From Lycium barbarum (taxonomy: Eukaryota; Streptophyta; Magnoliopsida; Solanales; Solanaceae), in assembly GCF_019175385.1 (NCBI RefSeq), contig NC_083338.1, positions 90,851,777 through 90,915,776 of the forward strand: a stretch of 64,000 nt of DNA, written 5' to 3'. The notes under the pieces were generated by a model. It was not told where the DNA came from, ran no database searches, and saw nothing but the letters and a program-made list of their open reading frames with translations. A program made the position numbers and the translations under genes. Positions 46,184-57,442 of this stretch are shown in pieces. Every line of letters starts with the position of its first letter. The stretch's first letter is position 1.

Positions 46184-49100
46184 CAACTGACATCATGGGG
46201 TGTCCTATTACTTCGGGAGGGTCCCTTTTATAGTTGTCCTTTCTTCATGCCCGTTTCTTTTCTTTCACCCTAGTTTCTTTATAATCGAACTCCTCGGTCT
46301 TCACATAAGTTCTACTTCCGTGTCATGGGTTTTCTAACCGACCGTACCAAGTTAGTATCCTTATCCTTCCCGGATCACCTCTTCTCTGTTACTATTTCGT
46401 CACAGTACCTTAACAAGAGCCACGTATTTGGCACGCAATCTTCACTTAATGATTCAATATGGCCACAGGTTGTTTCTTACTCTTATTTTATCTATAGTGT
46501 TGCAGTCTCGGTTTTCATGCTATAAATATTCATCGGCTTTTGGTGTTCTCTTTTCCTCGCTCCCTGTTTCTTTATATTTTTGTCACTATCCCTTTTTAAT
46601 CTTTCATCCCATATATTTATCCCAAAAACGTATGTACATAATGTTTCTTTACCATTTATCATCCTCGTAATCCAGTTACCATTATGGTGACTTATGACCC
46701 GAGTTCTCCTAACTTCTAGCTAGCAACATTTGAAGTTCTTACTACAACTTTTTTTTTCCTTTTCTCACATTTCTCGACACAAGTATACTTGTATTTAGTT
46801 TCCTTGTGCTGGCCCTCACTTCATCCTTCATTATTTTTTTTGTTGGCTCTCCGGTGGGGATTTCCTTACAATTATGATCGAATATCGCTTCGCATCGATG
46901 ATTCATATAAATTCATAGCGTACACTCCCATACTCTGTATCATTAATGGTCCATGAACTATTTCCTAGTATCCAATGAACCCTTCTTGCTCTTTCACAAC
47001 CGCTGCGTTCTTTCTTTCTTTCAAAATCGTAGGTGCTTCTATTACAATAGTCGCTGTCATCCGAAATATCCTTTGAGTCTTATCATCCTCGCCATTATTC
47101 TTATAAACTTAGCTTGTAAGCATTTTCTTGCTCTTTTATTACTCCTTTAAAATATATCACTGCGTACTTAGGTATGACACCCATTTGCCCGATAGGAGGG
47201 ATTCAGATCATGACATAAACATGTTATAATTCATGTTGGCAAGAAGAATTCTCTTAAGGTATCTTTAATTCTTTCCCTTTATGTCGGCCTTACGGTACAC
47301 TCATTGTCAATTCGTTTCTACTTCTTGCATGTATTCTTTTGATGTGCCGACATGTTTCGAACTCCGGTCCCGAGCTAATAAATTTCCTTTCTTGGAATTT
47401 GAAAATGTCATGACTCCTCATAAGCCTAATATAATATGGTCTCGCCCCCCCCCCCCCCTTTAAGGGCCTCCCTATATGCCAACCATCCTTTTATGAAGTC
47501 TTCGTTCATACCTTCCTCCTTATCTTTCTTTCCAACTTTATGCACAACATATTGAAACGTCTTACTATAAGTTTTGGCTACACCATCATTCTTGTCAATA
47601 TTCCCCTACCTTTCCGTCCACCACTAATCTTTTCACACATTTAGTTTGCTTACTCGTAATTCTTCTTAACTATGCGCTCGCATCGCAGCCGTGCGTCCAT
47701 ATTTCTAAAGCGTCCCGCTACTCTTGTTCTTAGCACAAAATCTTTACAAATTTCCACTCTCTTCATCCTTATTCATCGGATCTTTAACTATATTTATGAC
47801 GTTATAACCGAGCGGCCTCCTATGTACAATCCTTACATTTCCTTTCATCTTTTTCTAAGATCAAATCATTCAAACCTCACTTGAATTCTCGCTCCACACC
47901 TTTAATTTCCAACTCAACAATGTTGACCCATTATCCTTATTCTTTCCTTGGTGCGTAACCGGGTTCCTGTTACTAACCTGTCAAAGTATCCTTCTTCCTC
48001 CTATGATTAAAGATTTCCAATTGTTTTATTTCCAAAGGTTCTCCTCTTCCTTGGACTATCCCATTAGTATATTTTTCCTACTTTCATCCTTAACCTTCCC
48101 TAGGTTCCTTCCTCCTCGAACACTTTTCTGCTCTTGCCATTTATGGCATCGACTCTGAAGTTCATGAAATTTTTACTTTATACGCACAATTCCGTTTCAT
48201 TCTTAAGTCATCTTTTCAAAAAGGCACTTTTCATACCTGAGGCATTCACATTAATATGGCTGTACATTTATTCCTTACATACCATTCAAGGACCTAAATC
48301 TCCTAACATCGTCGCAATGCCTAATCATTCTTTTTTTGCTTCACATCTCCCGTCATCGTCACTATTCCTTTCGCCTTGCTTATTGAAATTAGTTTCTCGA
48401 ACCTCACACATTCCTCTTTTGTTCCATATTACCACACTTTATTCTTTTTACGTACCTGTCTTTGAGTTTTTATCCAAGTAGTCTCATGCTTTACCGGTAA
48501 TTTCTCTCGGGCTTCACGTACTAAGGTTTCTTACCTTTCACCTTTTCCGACACTTTAATCTTTTTATCTTCCATCTACACTCTTTCCTTCTTTCCAAATA
48601 TCGTTGTGTTAAGACTTTTCCATTCTTAACCTGTAACGAAAATATCATCAGTTTATCTTATAACACTTGCACCATTTACTTCTGTTGTCATTCAAACTTC
48701 GGTGCCCTTACTCAATTAATTCTTTCCACACCGTAGCGCCGGTTACTGGGACTCACATGTCCACCGATACGATCATATATGAGGTGTCGTATGTATTTAT
48801 AGGTATAATTATTATCAGCTAGCCCACAAAATACTTCCAAACACTATTCAAGCCTATCCTAACTCCAGAGCTGTGACGCACTCTCTGTCCCTTCTCTAGT
48901 GTAGCCTGTCGCGTGCTATGTGGCTTCTTATAATCTCCAACCGTCCCGTATACTTTAACTTCCTTTAGGTTACTCTAATTTTTCATTTGTCTCTTGGATC
49001 CACATTTGTGAAAATTTTGAGCATACTTCCCAGGGGGTCACCCATCCCAGAATCGCTCTCACCTTAGCACGCTTAACCTCGAAACTTCAATGGAATCCAG

Positions 49101-49800
49101 TGCCTTAATGCTGATATAATCGCGTCCACTTCCTCGTATGACCTTTATTACGTGATCTGGAGCAAGTCGAGGTTTCACAAATTTCGAGGCATCTTCGTAA
49201 CACGTCCTTCTTTGTACAATTACTATTTTACCCTTTTCGATCCCCAATGTTCACTTTTTTACTTGTGTGTATGATTATTTCCTGCCCTGGACTTCCGGAT
49301 TCCCGATGGCAGCGAACATACCTTCGTCGCAGTTACTTATACATACCCGATTATTAGCCAGTCCGGACTTCCATTCACCATCCTTACCTAATAATCTACA
49401 ACAAAACCGATTATCGACTTTCTGAATCTTTCAACGGATCTTGCTCCTGTTAAGCCTCGAATGTTGCCCGTTTTAACCCTTTGGACTATTAATCATCTTT
49501 CTTACAATCATTCTTGACGTTGCAACCAAATCTGTAGCTTCTCTAAAACATCATATCCCATTTACCGTCTGTTTACGACGTTTCCTTTCCATGCTTCTTC
49601 CTGTTAGGTACACCTAATTGGATGACCATATTTTGAAAAATTTGACCGAGTCTCCCTTACCATCCTTACTATTCAGAATCTATATGCAACAAATATCAAC
49701 AGTACCTTACAGAGAATACCACTATATAACACATTCCAGCCATCCCTTACCTTCCTCCGTCGTATGTAAGGCTTACATAAGGAATTTCATTTCCTATGAC
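46184..49800 (-). mobile_element. Non-coding interior of element G
   Basis: About 3.6 kb, pyrimidine-rich on the plus strand and so purine-rich in element sense, without coding frames. Parts match the interior of element I: the first 40 bp after the palindrome, about 48160-48225 against 56345-56425, and 49025-49240 against 57179-57360. A C14 run at 47445-47458 followed by TTTAAGGG looks like a second, internal polypurine tract. Confidence 0.75.
49025..49127 (-). repeat. 5S rRNA-derived module in element G
   Basis: Minus strand, from 49127, aligns without gaps to about 103 nt of plant 5S rRNA from its first base (GGACGCGATTATATCAGCA against the rRNA start). The segments around the RNA polymerase III promoter boxes are best kept: GGTTAAGCGTGCT (A box) and GGATGGGTGACC (C box), with 18 nt between them as in 5S. 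The last 15 or so nt of 5S are missing. Middle positions differ too much for a functional rRNA. Sense orientation with respect to element G. The rRNA comparison is from memory. Confidence 0.82.
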
Positions 49801-49863
49801 TTGGCTCTATCGCACGATCTAAGATGGAAAGAAGGTCAACAATCCCTAGATGCCCCGTAGCCT

Positions 49864-49902
49864 CCTATTTATAAATGTGGCGCGCTTCACACCATAAACA
49901 GG
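49864..49902 (-). other. Leader stem-loop with GCGCGC loop (element G)
   Basis: Sense CCTGTTTAT/ATAAATAGG with one G-U, inner GTGTG/CACAT, loop AA plus GCGCGC (49880-49885). Confidence 0.75.
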
Positions 49903-49946
49903 ACTTAACTGGACACGACTTTGCAGACAGCCCCTACGACAGACCT

Positions 49947-49958
49947 TCTCTGATACCA
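49947..49958 (-). other. Primer-binding site of element G
   Basis: Minus strand TGGTATCAGAGA, one mismatch at the last base of the tRNA-iMet match. Confidence 0.88.
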
Positions 49959-49961
49959 CTT

Positions 49962-50367
49962 TGTCATACCCTAACCTTACTAGGGTGTAATGGGCACCCG
50001 ACCCCATATTCGGAGCCGAGCGAACCCACTGACTCTTATTACAGACGTAGTCCCCTAGACTTTTAATCAAACAAAATGACAAATATAATAAAATAAATAC
50101 TTTCAGAAATATTTTCTTTTGTAGTACTCAAACCAAACAAAATCTGTCAACATATGGAATTTATCATATAATACAGAAGGACACATCGGCTGATGGAGTC
50201 GTTTACACACTGGCATCCTATACCCACGACTCTGTCTGCAAAGTCTCTAACATTAACCAGACGTCATAGCACATATACTCTGGCTCGACGGCACTCCAGG
50301 AACAAGCGGAGCTTGCCAACTCCGCTGGAACATCTTCTGTAATAAATTCTACTCATCTGGGTGTACT
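49962..50367 (-). mobile_element. Element G 5' LTR, 406-bp end piece
   Basis: TGTCATACCCTAACC... is the LTR end in minus orientation, next to the primer site as expected. It stops at CATCTGGGTGTACT and is followed by a complete LTR in the opposite orientation. It corresponds to 62708-63112 of that LTR. Confidence 0.9.
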
Positions 50368-52582
50368 TGTTATAGCCCGTACTTTGTACGTTCGGATATT
50401 TCGAGGTAGTCGTGGTACGTTGAAGGCAAGACCATTTCCAAAATTATTTTAATGTACAAGGTCTTATGAATATGATTTATGAACATTATTAGTATGGAAA
50501 TATTGAGAAAGACTAGGGGCAAAACGGTAATTTCACAAAGTGTTCAAAAATGTTCTTGAAGGACCAAAGTGTTCAAGAAAATTCTTGAGATGCCACTTTG
50601 ACTATGTGACATAAAAAGTGGGCCCCACCCATGGCCATGTGTCCAAGTTCTTACTTATAGGGCTTAAATATATATATAGAAAAGTGGTGGAAGAAAAATA
50701 AGATTAACTCATCATTTTTTTATATTCTAGAATCTTGGAGAGAAAGAATAGGGCCATGTGCCCATAAATCTTACTTGAGGGACTAAAGTATAAATATGGA
50801 TAAAGGGTGGAAAAAAAAGGATAAATAGGACACATTGGTTTTCATCTTTTAGAAAGATGAAGAAGCTTGGAGAAGCCAAATACCAAGGCCTATTCGGCCA
50901 TAGTGAAGAAAAGTGGGAGCTTTCAACTTTGATCCAAAAAAATAATTTCTTGTAGCTTTTCTACCAATTGGAAGGTCCTCTAAAACATGGAGTAGTTGTT
51001 GGAGCAATCAAAACATTCATTTGTGCAAATCACAATCATAGCCGATTAAGAACATGTGTGGGAAAAGGTGTGTGTTTAATCCTCTTTTAGATATGTTATG
51101 GATGATTCATGTATGTTGTAGTATGTAGAAAGGATGAAAATCATGATTTGGTATGTTGGAGTGTGGGCCGTGTATATACTATATTGTGTGGGGGTGATGA
51201 ACTAATTTTTATTTAGTATTTTGATTGTTGTTATTGTTATGGATGATTTGTATATGTTGTAGAGTGAAGAAATGGATGAAATATATGAAACTATGGATTT
51301 AGTGTTGTGGCCGTGGGGTTGCTATGTGATGTAAAAGAGAATGAATCAATTTTATCTAGTATTTTGGTTGTTGTGTTGTAGATTCCATGATGTTAACTGA
51401 AGAAATTAATGGTTTGAAAGGAAGTTGTAATCGTCGAGGGAATGTCGAAGAAGTAATGTGACACTAGCATAAATTTTTTTATATTTGCATGAATAATGTT
51501 GTTAGTGAGTAAATTGTTGGGTTGTTGTGATTGAATTTGAAAGAAGAAATTAGGTTGTTATTGTTCTTATTGAAGTTGGAAGGTCTCGGGTGGAGTAGAA
51601 TGTTGATTGGGTTGTTTGAAATGTTATGTGAATTCTTTGAAGTATTCTTGAATCATGTTAGAATGTATTTTGGATAAATTGTTGAAGTTGTTAGTATGAT
51701 TGTTGATATTGTTGTTGATAATTTGGCCGAGTTGAATTCTCGGATTGTTATTGGTAAATTGGCCGAGTTAGATTCTCGGGGATGGTGTATTTACAGGGGA
51801 AGTGCTGCCGAAATTTCGGTAGAATATAAATGAATTCATTTGAAAGACTAAGACAAGTATATGTTGATGAATCTAATGATTATGTCAATTCTCTTAAATG
51901 TAGATTAGCAAGTTTGGACAAATAAGCGTAACTAGTTGGTCTTGGCACAGGTATGTAAGGCTTACCCTTTCTTTCTTTGGCATGTCCTAGAGCCACATAA
52001 GGTTTGATATAATATGCACTTTGGGGTAATTCTACTCTTGAATTCTGAGTTTTGTCCCTAAAGAGTTCTGTATGCGTAATTGTCCAAAGTTCAGTTTGAT
52101 ATGTTTCCGCATGGCATTCGAAAGACAATTGGTATGATTAACGTTTTGATTTCCAAATGATAGTACGTTTATCTATTTCGTTGAGTCTTTAATATACTTT
52201 GATATGTACATATGATTCAAAAAGTTATATTTGATTTGATCCATATGATATCCGAAAGAGCTTTGTTTCTGAGGCCTTCAAGAGTCGGTAAGTATGCTCG
52301 TCTATCGAGTCTTAATTTGTGTGCATATGGTTTCGCATTATTCTATTCGTGCAAGCCTCAGTTTGGATTTCACTGAGCCCGGGCCAGGATATGTTCTCGT
52401 GCGTACTCCTCTGCATTGTTCACCGAGTCCCTCTCACTTGCGGGCCGGGGCATGTTATGTATGATATGATGACGGGGTGGTGGCCAGGATGGCATATGAG
52501 TCTGTTCACCGCGTCCCGCAGTAGAGGGTCGAGTACGGTATATGTCTGATTATGGATCGGGCTGCACGTTCCGCAGCAATAT
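50368..52582 (+). mobile_element. Inverted G-family LTR, left part
   Basis: Starts exactly at its terminus, TGTTATAGCCCGTACTTTG, in plus orientation. It is the reverse complement of the G 3' LTR (46147 downward), interrupted at 52583 by element I. CCGAAATTTCGG at 51808-51819. AATAT (52578-52582) is the left target duplication of I. Confidence 0.92.
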
Positions 52583-53254
52583 TGTCACGACCCAACCCCT
52601 TGGGCCGTGACTGGTGCCCGAGCTGGACACCCTTACACACCTGCTTACCGAATCGACATATCTATAACTTATTCATATCCAACAAATATTATTCATCACG
52701 GATATTAAGGCTGTCATATACAACCAGTCATATATATATACATCTGTATATACAAGCCGTTAAGGCTGTCATAGAAAATAGTACCGCTTAGACGCAAATC
52801 ACGGACATAACCGGACAATGACGACCCATGACCCACATATATGTCTACAGGCCTCTAACAAACATAACAGAATCATATGGCGGGACAAGCCCCGCCGTAC
52901 CCCTGAATATATACATATACATGTACAATGAAAGAGTCTGTACCAAATGTGGGCTCCAGAACAAGGGAGCACTCCAAAGCAGCAGAAAATGACCTAAGTT
53001 GTCGAATCACTTAAGTGAACGTTTGTACCTGCGGGCATGAAACGCAGCCCCCGAAGAAAGGGGGTCAATACGAAAAATGTACCGAGTATGTAAGGCATGA
53101 AATACAGAACGGGGAAATCATAGCCAAAAATGGAAACTCTACAGAACCAGTAGAACTGTGTACAATCATCAATACGTTTCCTTTATATAACAAAGTAGTA
53201 TATATCAAATCATGAATCATATACATATACATATACATACATATATAGATAACG

Positions 53255-53680
53255 TGCCCCGGCCCTTTAGTGAGGGACTCAGTGATTAAGGTCAGGCATA
53301 TCAACATCACATACCATATGTACATATAACGTGTCCTGGCCCTTTTATGAGGGACTCGGTGAATAGAATCATGTATGTCAACATCATGTATAGTGTATGC
53401 ATATAACGTGTCCCGGCCCTTTACTAAGGGACTCGGTAGATAGAATCATGCATGGCAGAATAATATACCATATATACATAACGTGTCCCGACCCTCTATT
53501 GCGGGTCTCGGTGGATAAAGTCATCACATGCCATCCTGGCCGCCATCCCCGTATCATCATATCATCACATACATATAAATATAGCGTGTCCCAGCCCGCA
53601 AGTGAGAGGGACTCGGTGAATAATGCAGAGAAGTGCGCACGATAACATGTCCTAGCCCGAGCTCAGTGAAGTCCAAACTG
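53255..53680. repeat. U3 tandem hairpin units, element I 3' LTR
   Basis: Six units of roughly 75 bp: CGTG(C/T)CC(C/T)GGCCC, 6-12 bp, then GAGGGACTCGGTG. Second copy at 59735-60155 in the 5' LTR. Confidence 0.8.
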
Positions 53681-54043
53681 AGGCTTGCACGAATAGACTA
53701 ATGCGAAACCATATGCACACAAATCAAGACTCGATAGATACATACACTTACTGACATCGGAAGGCTCAGAAACAAGTTTCGGATCAATCCGACTTAGCAT
53801 TAGAAAGTTACGAACGTTTGATGTACAGAACGTTCTATAAGCGTTTTAGAAGCCATTTTTAGATAATCGAAGTGATAATCATATCAGGTACCTTTCGGAT
53901 GTCGTATAGATCAAATCAAATATAACTTATGGAGTCATATGTACATATCAAAGTATATCAAGACATTAATCATATCACTTATCTCTTAAGGCCAATTCAG
54001 GAACGTATCAAATAGGTCTTTGGACATCATGCCGACATCACAT

Positions 54044-54047
<4 letters not shown>

Positions 54048-54100
<53 letters not shown>
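54048..54100. repeat. (AT)n microsatellite, element I 3' LTR
   Basis: About 26 AT units; the matching run is at 60527-60579. Confidence 0.95.
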
Positions 54101-54105
<5 letters not shown>

Positions 54106-55991
54106 ACAGATTCATGCACGCTTACTCGTAGGACATCGTATATTGTGTTGCTGCGGAACGTGCAGCCCGATCCATGAACGTATTATATTATTATTGCCGA
54201 GGAACGTTCGGCCCGATCCAAGATTATATGCAAAAGTTAGAAACATTAATACTTACAAAATCATTTTTAGGACATGAATTTCTCATACTTGGCTTACTAT
54301 CCTATTATGCAAAAGTCTCAACCATACTACGTATCCTCGTCTCAATAGGGCAATAGGAATGGTAGACGAACTCGGAAACTTGTCAAATAGAGCTTCGGAA
54401 TCGTGAATACGTATCGAAACCATATGAAACGGCTTATGGAGGTCAAAGATATTAGCCACCCTAATGGCTCTAAGAACGAGAGTTTCTTTGAAATCATACG
54501 TATACATAATTTGTTCACTTCATAGAGATCATGCCATAAGAAAGAAAGGTGAGTCTTACATACCTTGCCCTCTTTCTACGCAAATCTGAATTTAAGTCTT
54601 TGGCTCCACAAGATCTACAACAACATTTATGCGCACCAAACATTAGGTATAAACACTTAAGAATTTAATTCCAACCCACACATTTTTCTACAGAAATTTC
54701 GGCAGCATTTCCCCTGTAAATGCTACCATCCCCGAGAATCCAACTCGGCTATATCATCAACAACAAATCCGAGAATTTAACTCGGCCAAAATATCAACAA
54801 CAATACCAACGATTATTCCAATAATACCAACAATCAATTTAAGACATATTCTAACATTAGTACCCTTCCTCTCTACATAGTTCACCAACATTCAATTCAA
54901 CTACATACATTTAAACCGATACCAACAATCAAGTATTCATTACTAATCCAAGATCATTCAAACACAATTCAAGAACACTTTAAACAATTAGTACAATATT
55001 CAAACAATCCCACTAACAGCATATTCCACACGAAACTTCTACAAATGCGACGAAACTATGACGACGCATTTTCTTCTTTCAAATTCATCATCAACAACAA
55101 CAATTCACACTTTAACAACTCCACTTCCATAATTACATAAAAACCATATTAAAATCACATAATTTACTACAACAACCTGCAACCAATTCCCATGCCAACT
55201 TGAACCATTAGTCTTTCATTTACATCACAAAGGCCACAACAACACAACTAACATTCCAAATAAAATTACTTCATTTTTCCTCCACCAACAACACCACACG
55301 GCTACTATATTCATACACACACACGCGGCCCACACACAACACATAATATTTCCATGCTTTTCATGCATTTCTACATACTACAACATATATATATCTTCCA
55401 TAATATAAAAAGGATAGAATCTTTACCTTTTTCAAAATTTTCCACTTGCCACAAAAGGTATTTTCTTGCCTAAAAAATTATACCACGTTGAAGAGGGTCT
55501 TGAGCTTAGTAAGAATGCAAGAAAATTATAATTTTTGGACTCAAGATTATTGGCTCAATTGTTTTTTTCTTTTTTTTTTCCTAGGGCCGAACCCTTCTTG
55601 CTCTCACTCTCTCTCTCCTTTTTTTTTGTTTGGTCTTGAATGTTCTAGTTGATGACAAATAATAGGCCCTCTTCATATATTTATTACTTGGATTAAATCT
55701 ATCACATGGGCTTGGGTCATTTATTCTTCTATGGCCGGCCACCTATCCCATTGGGCCTTTTTGCTTTTTTTTTTTTTTGATTTTCCAAGCCCACTTACTT
55801 GTGACTAATTTTTGTAATTCATGAAACCATTTTTCAAATTTTTGATTTTGCCCTTAGCCTTCCTCCATATTTCCGCATCAATATTTTTCATGAACAACAT
55901 AAATATTAATTAAGATCAAAATGTTGCCTTGTCTCTTATTAGTCACGCTTATTTCAATTTATCCGAATGTGCAAACTTACGGGATATAACA

Positions 55992-56036
55992 TCCTCCCCC
56001 CCCCCCCCCCCTTTAGAACATTCGTCCTCGAATGTT
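55992..56036 (-). other. Polypurine tract and palindrome of element I
   Basis: Sense AACATTCGAGGACGAATGTT (56036-56017), CTAAA, G16, AGGA, then the LTR start at 55991. Confidence 0.88.
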
Positions 56037-57440
56037 CAACTGACCTTATGGGGTCTCATAATTCTTCGGGGAGGTCTCCGTCTTCCCTTCAAAAAATTTC
56101 AACGTTACAATTGCTATCTCCATGTTAACTACATTCTCGTATTTAATCAGAATACTCATAAAGGTATCCATTTCTGACATTTAACATACCTCTGTCCTTT
56201 ATGTCTAATAGTGTCATTAATCTTCGGGTGCGTATCCGGTTCCATTCACTCTTTCTAACCACTCTCTTCTTCCCTCAATTAAGCCATCAGTATCCTTAAC
56301 CTCTTTCTTGGGGGGGGGGGGGTAGCTTTTTCCTCTTATTGTTTGTAGCATCGGTTCTAAAGTTCGTAAGATATTACTTTTATTCATGTGAATCGGTCCC
56401 ATTCTTAAGTCACTTTCCAGAAAGACTTTTACCAACTATACCAACATGGCTGTGGAATGATCCTCCCCTTGTTAAGTAGTCAGTCAGCTATCGCCCACTT
56501 ATTTAAAATATCCTTCGTACTTCCATACGCTCTTCCTATTTCCACCGTCGACCTTCCTAGAGTTTGTTCCTCTTTTTGTCCTATACTATTACATTCTAAT
56601 TCTTTTTCAGACCTGTCCCTTAAGTTTCTATGCGAATAATTTCATACTTTGCTCGTCGGTTCTTTTAGAGGCTTTGCTTAATTATATATCTTACTTTTTC
56701 ACCTGTTCCGACATTTTGATCTCCTTGTCTTCCATTTACTTACTTTTCTTTTCTTTCCAAATATCGTTGTATCAGAATCTTCTAACCTTATTGTAGTGAG
56801 ATCAGTATCAGTCTATTTCATAACATCTATACCACACCCTTTACTTGTCTCTTGAATTTCGTTCAGTTAGTGCCTCTTATACGTCGCAATACTGATTGAT
56901 ATGGTTTCACCTGTCGACCGATATAATCATAAATAGGATGTCCTATACATGCGCATACATTTACTACCATCTCGCTCACAAAACATTTCTCAAACGCTTA
57001 TTCAAATTTATTTTCATTCCAAGGCTGTGTTGCGCCTTCTTCTTCTTCACCGGCCTATTCTACCTTAACCTACCCGACCTCTTTAAGGTTTCTAATCACT
57101 CCGCATACTTTAATTTCATTTAGGTTACCCCAAATTCCCATTTGTCTCTTATAACTAGATTTGTAGAAATTTTGTTACACTTCCCAGTGGGTCACCCATC
57201 CCAAAATTGCTCTGGCCCTAGCACGCTTAACTCCGAAACTTTAATGCATTTCAATACGTTAATGCTAGTATAATTGCACTCACTTCCCCGCATGACCTTT
57301 TTCACATACTCTGGGGTAAGTCGGCGTCTTAACAGTTTTCGGGAAGTTCTCGTAGCGGGTCTCATTCCGATCTAGAGAGGATCTTTTATTTTTCTGATTA
57401 TGTGATTACCAAGTTAGCCTTTTAAATTCTCAACATTCAC
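56037..57440 (-). mobile_element. Non-coding interior of element I replacing pol
   Basis: 1.4 kb between gag and the polypurine tract. No coding frame; pyrimidine-rich on the plus strand. Homologous in parts to the interior of G, including the 5S-derived module. A G13 run lies at 56310-56322. Confidence 0.75.
57179..57281 (-). repeat. 5S rRNA-derived module in element I
   Basis: 103 bp collinear with 49025-49127 and with the first 103 nt of plant 5S rRNA. Keeps GAGTTAAGCGTGCT and GGATGGGTGACC with the 18-nt spacing, though the intervening bases differ from both 5S and the G copy. Flanking sequence (CTTCC...GCATGACCTTT) is shared with G, so the module was present in a common ancestor. Confidence 0.82.
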
Positions 57441-57442
57441 CT

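Larger units (their letters stand above)
52583..55991 (-). mobile_element. Element I 3' LTR (3409 bp)
   Basis: Minus-strand LTR, start TGTTATATCCC at 55991 and end GTCGTGACA at 52583. Nearly identical to 59057-62460. Includes six CCCGGCCC/AGGGACTCGG units (53255-53680), the (AT) run at 54048-54100, and the conserved C5/G5 hairpin block at about 53030-53095. Several poly-T tracts near 55560-55785; no gene. Confidence 0.95.

Noticed and set aside
49025..49127. Functional 5S rRNA gene
   Set aside because: The last 15 or so nt are missing, many stem positions are changed, and it sits inside a retroelement interior that is shared with a second element.
49059..49247. 62-codon minus-strand frame in element G
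   Set aside because: It overlaps the 5S-derived module and its flank; no protein family is recognisable and there is no corresponding frame in the homologous part of element I.
53255..53680. CRISPR-like array
   Set aside because: Repeats are diverged hairpin units in a plant retroelement LTR; spacers are similar to each other and no cas genes exist in this context.
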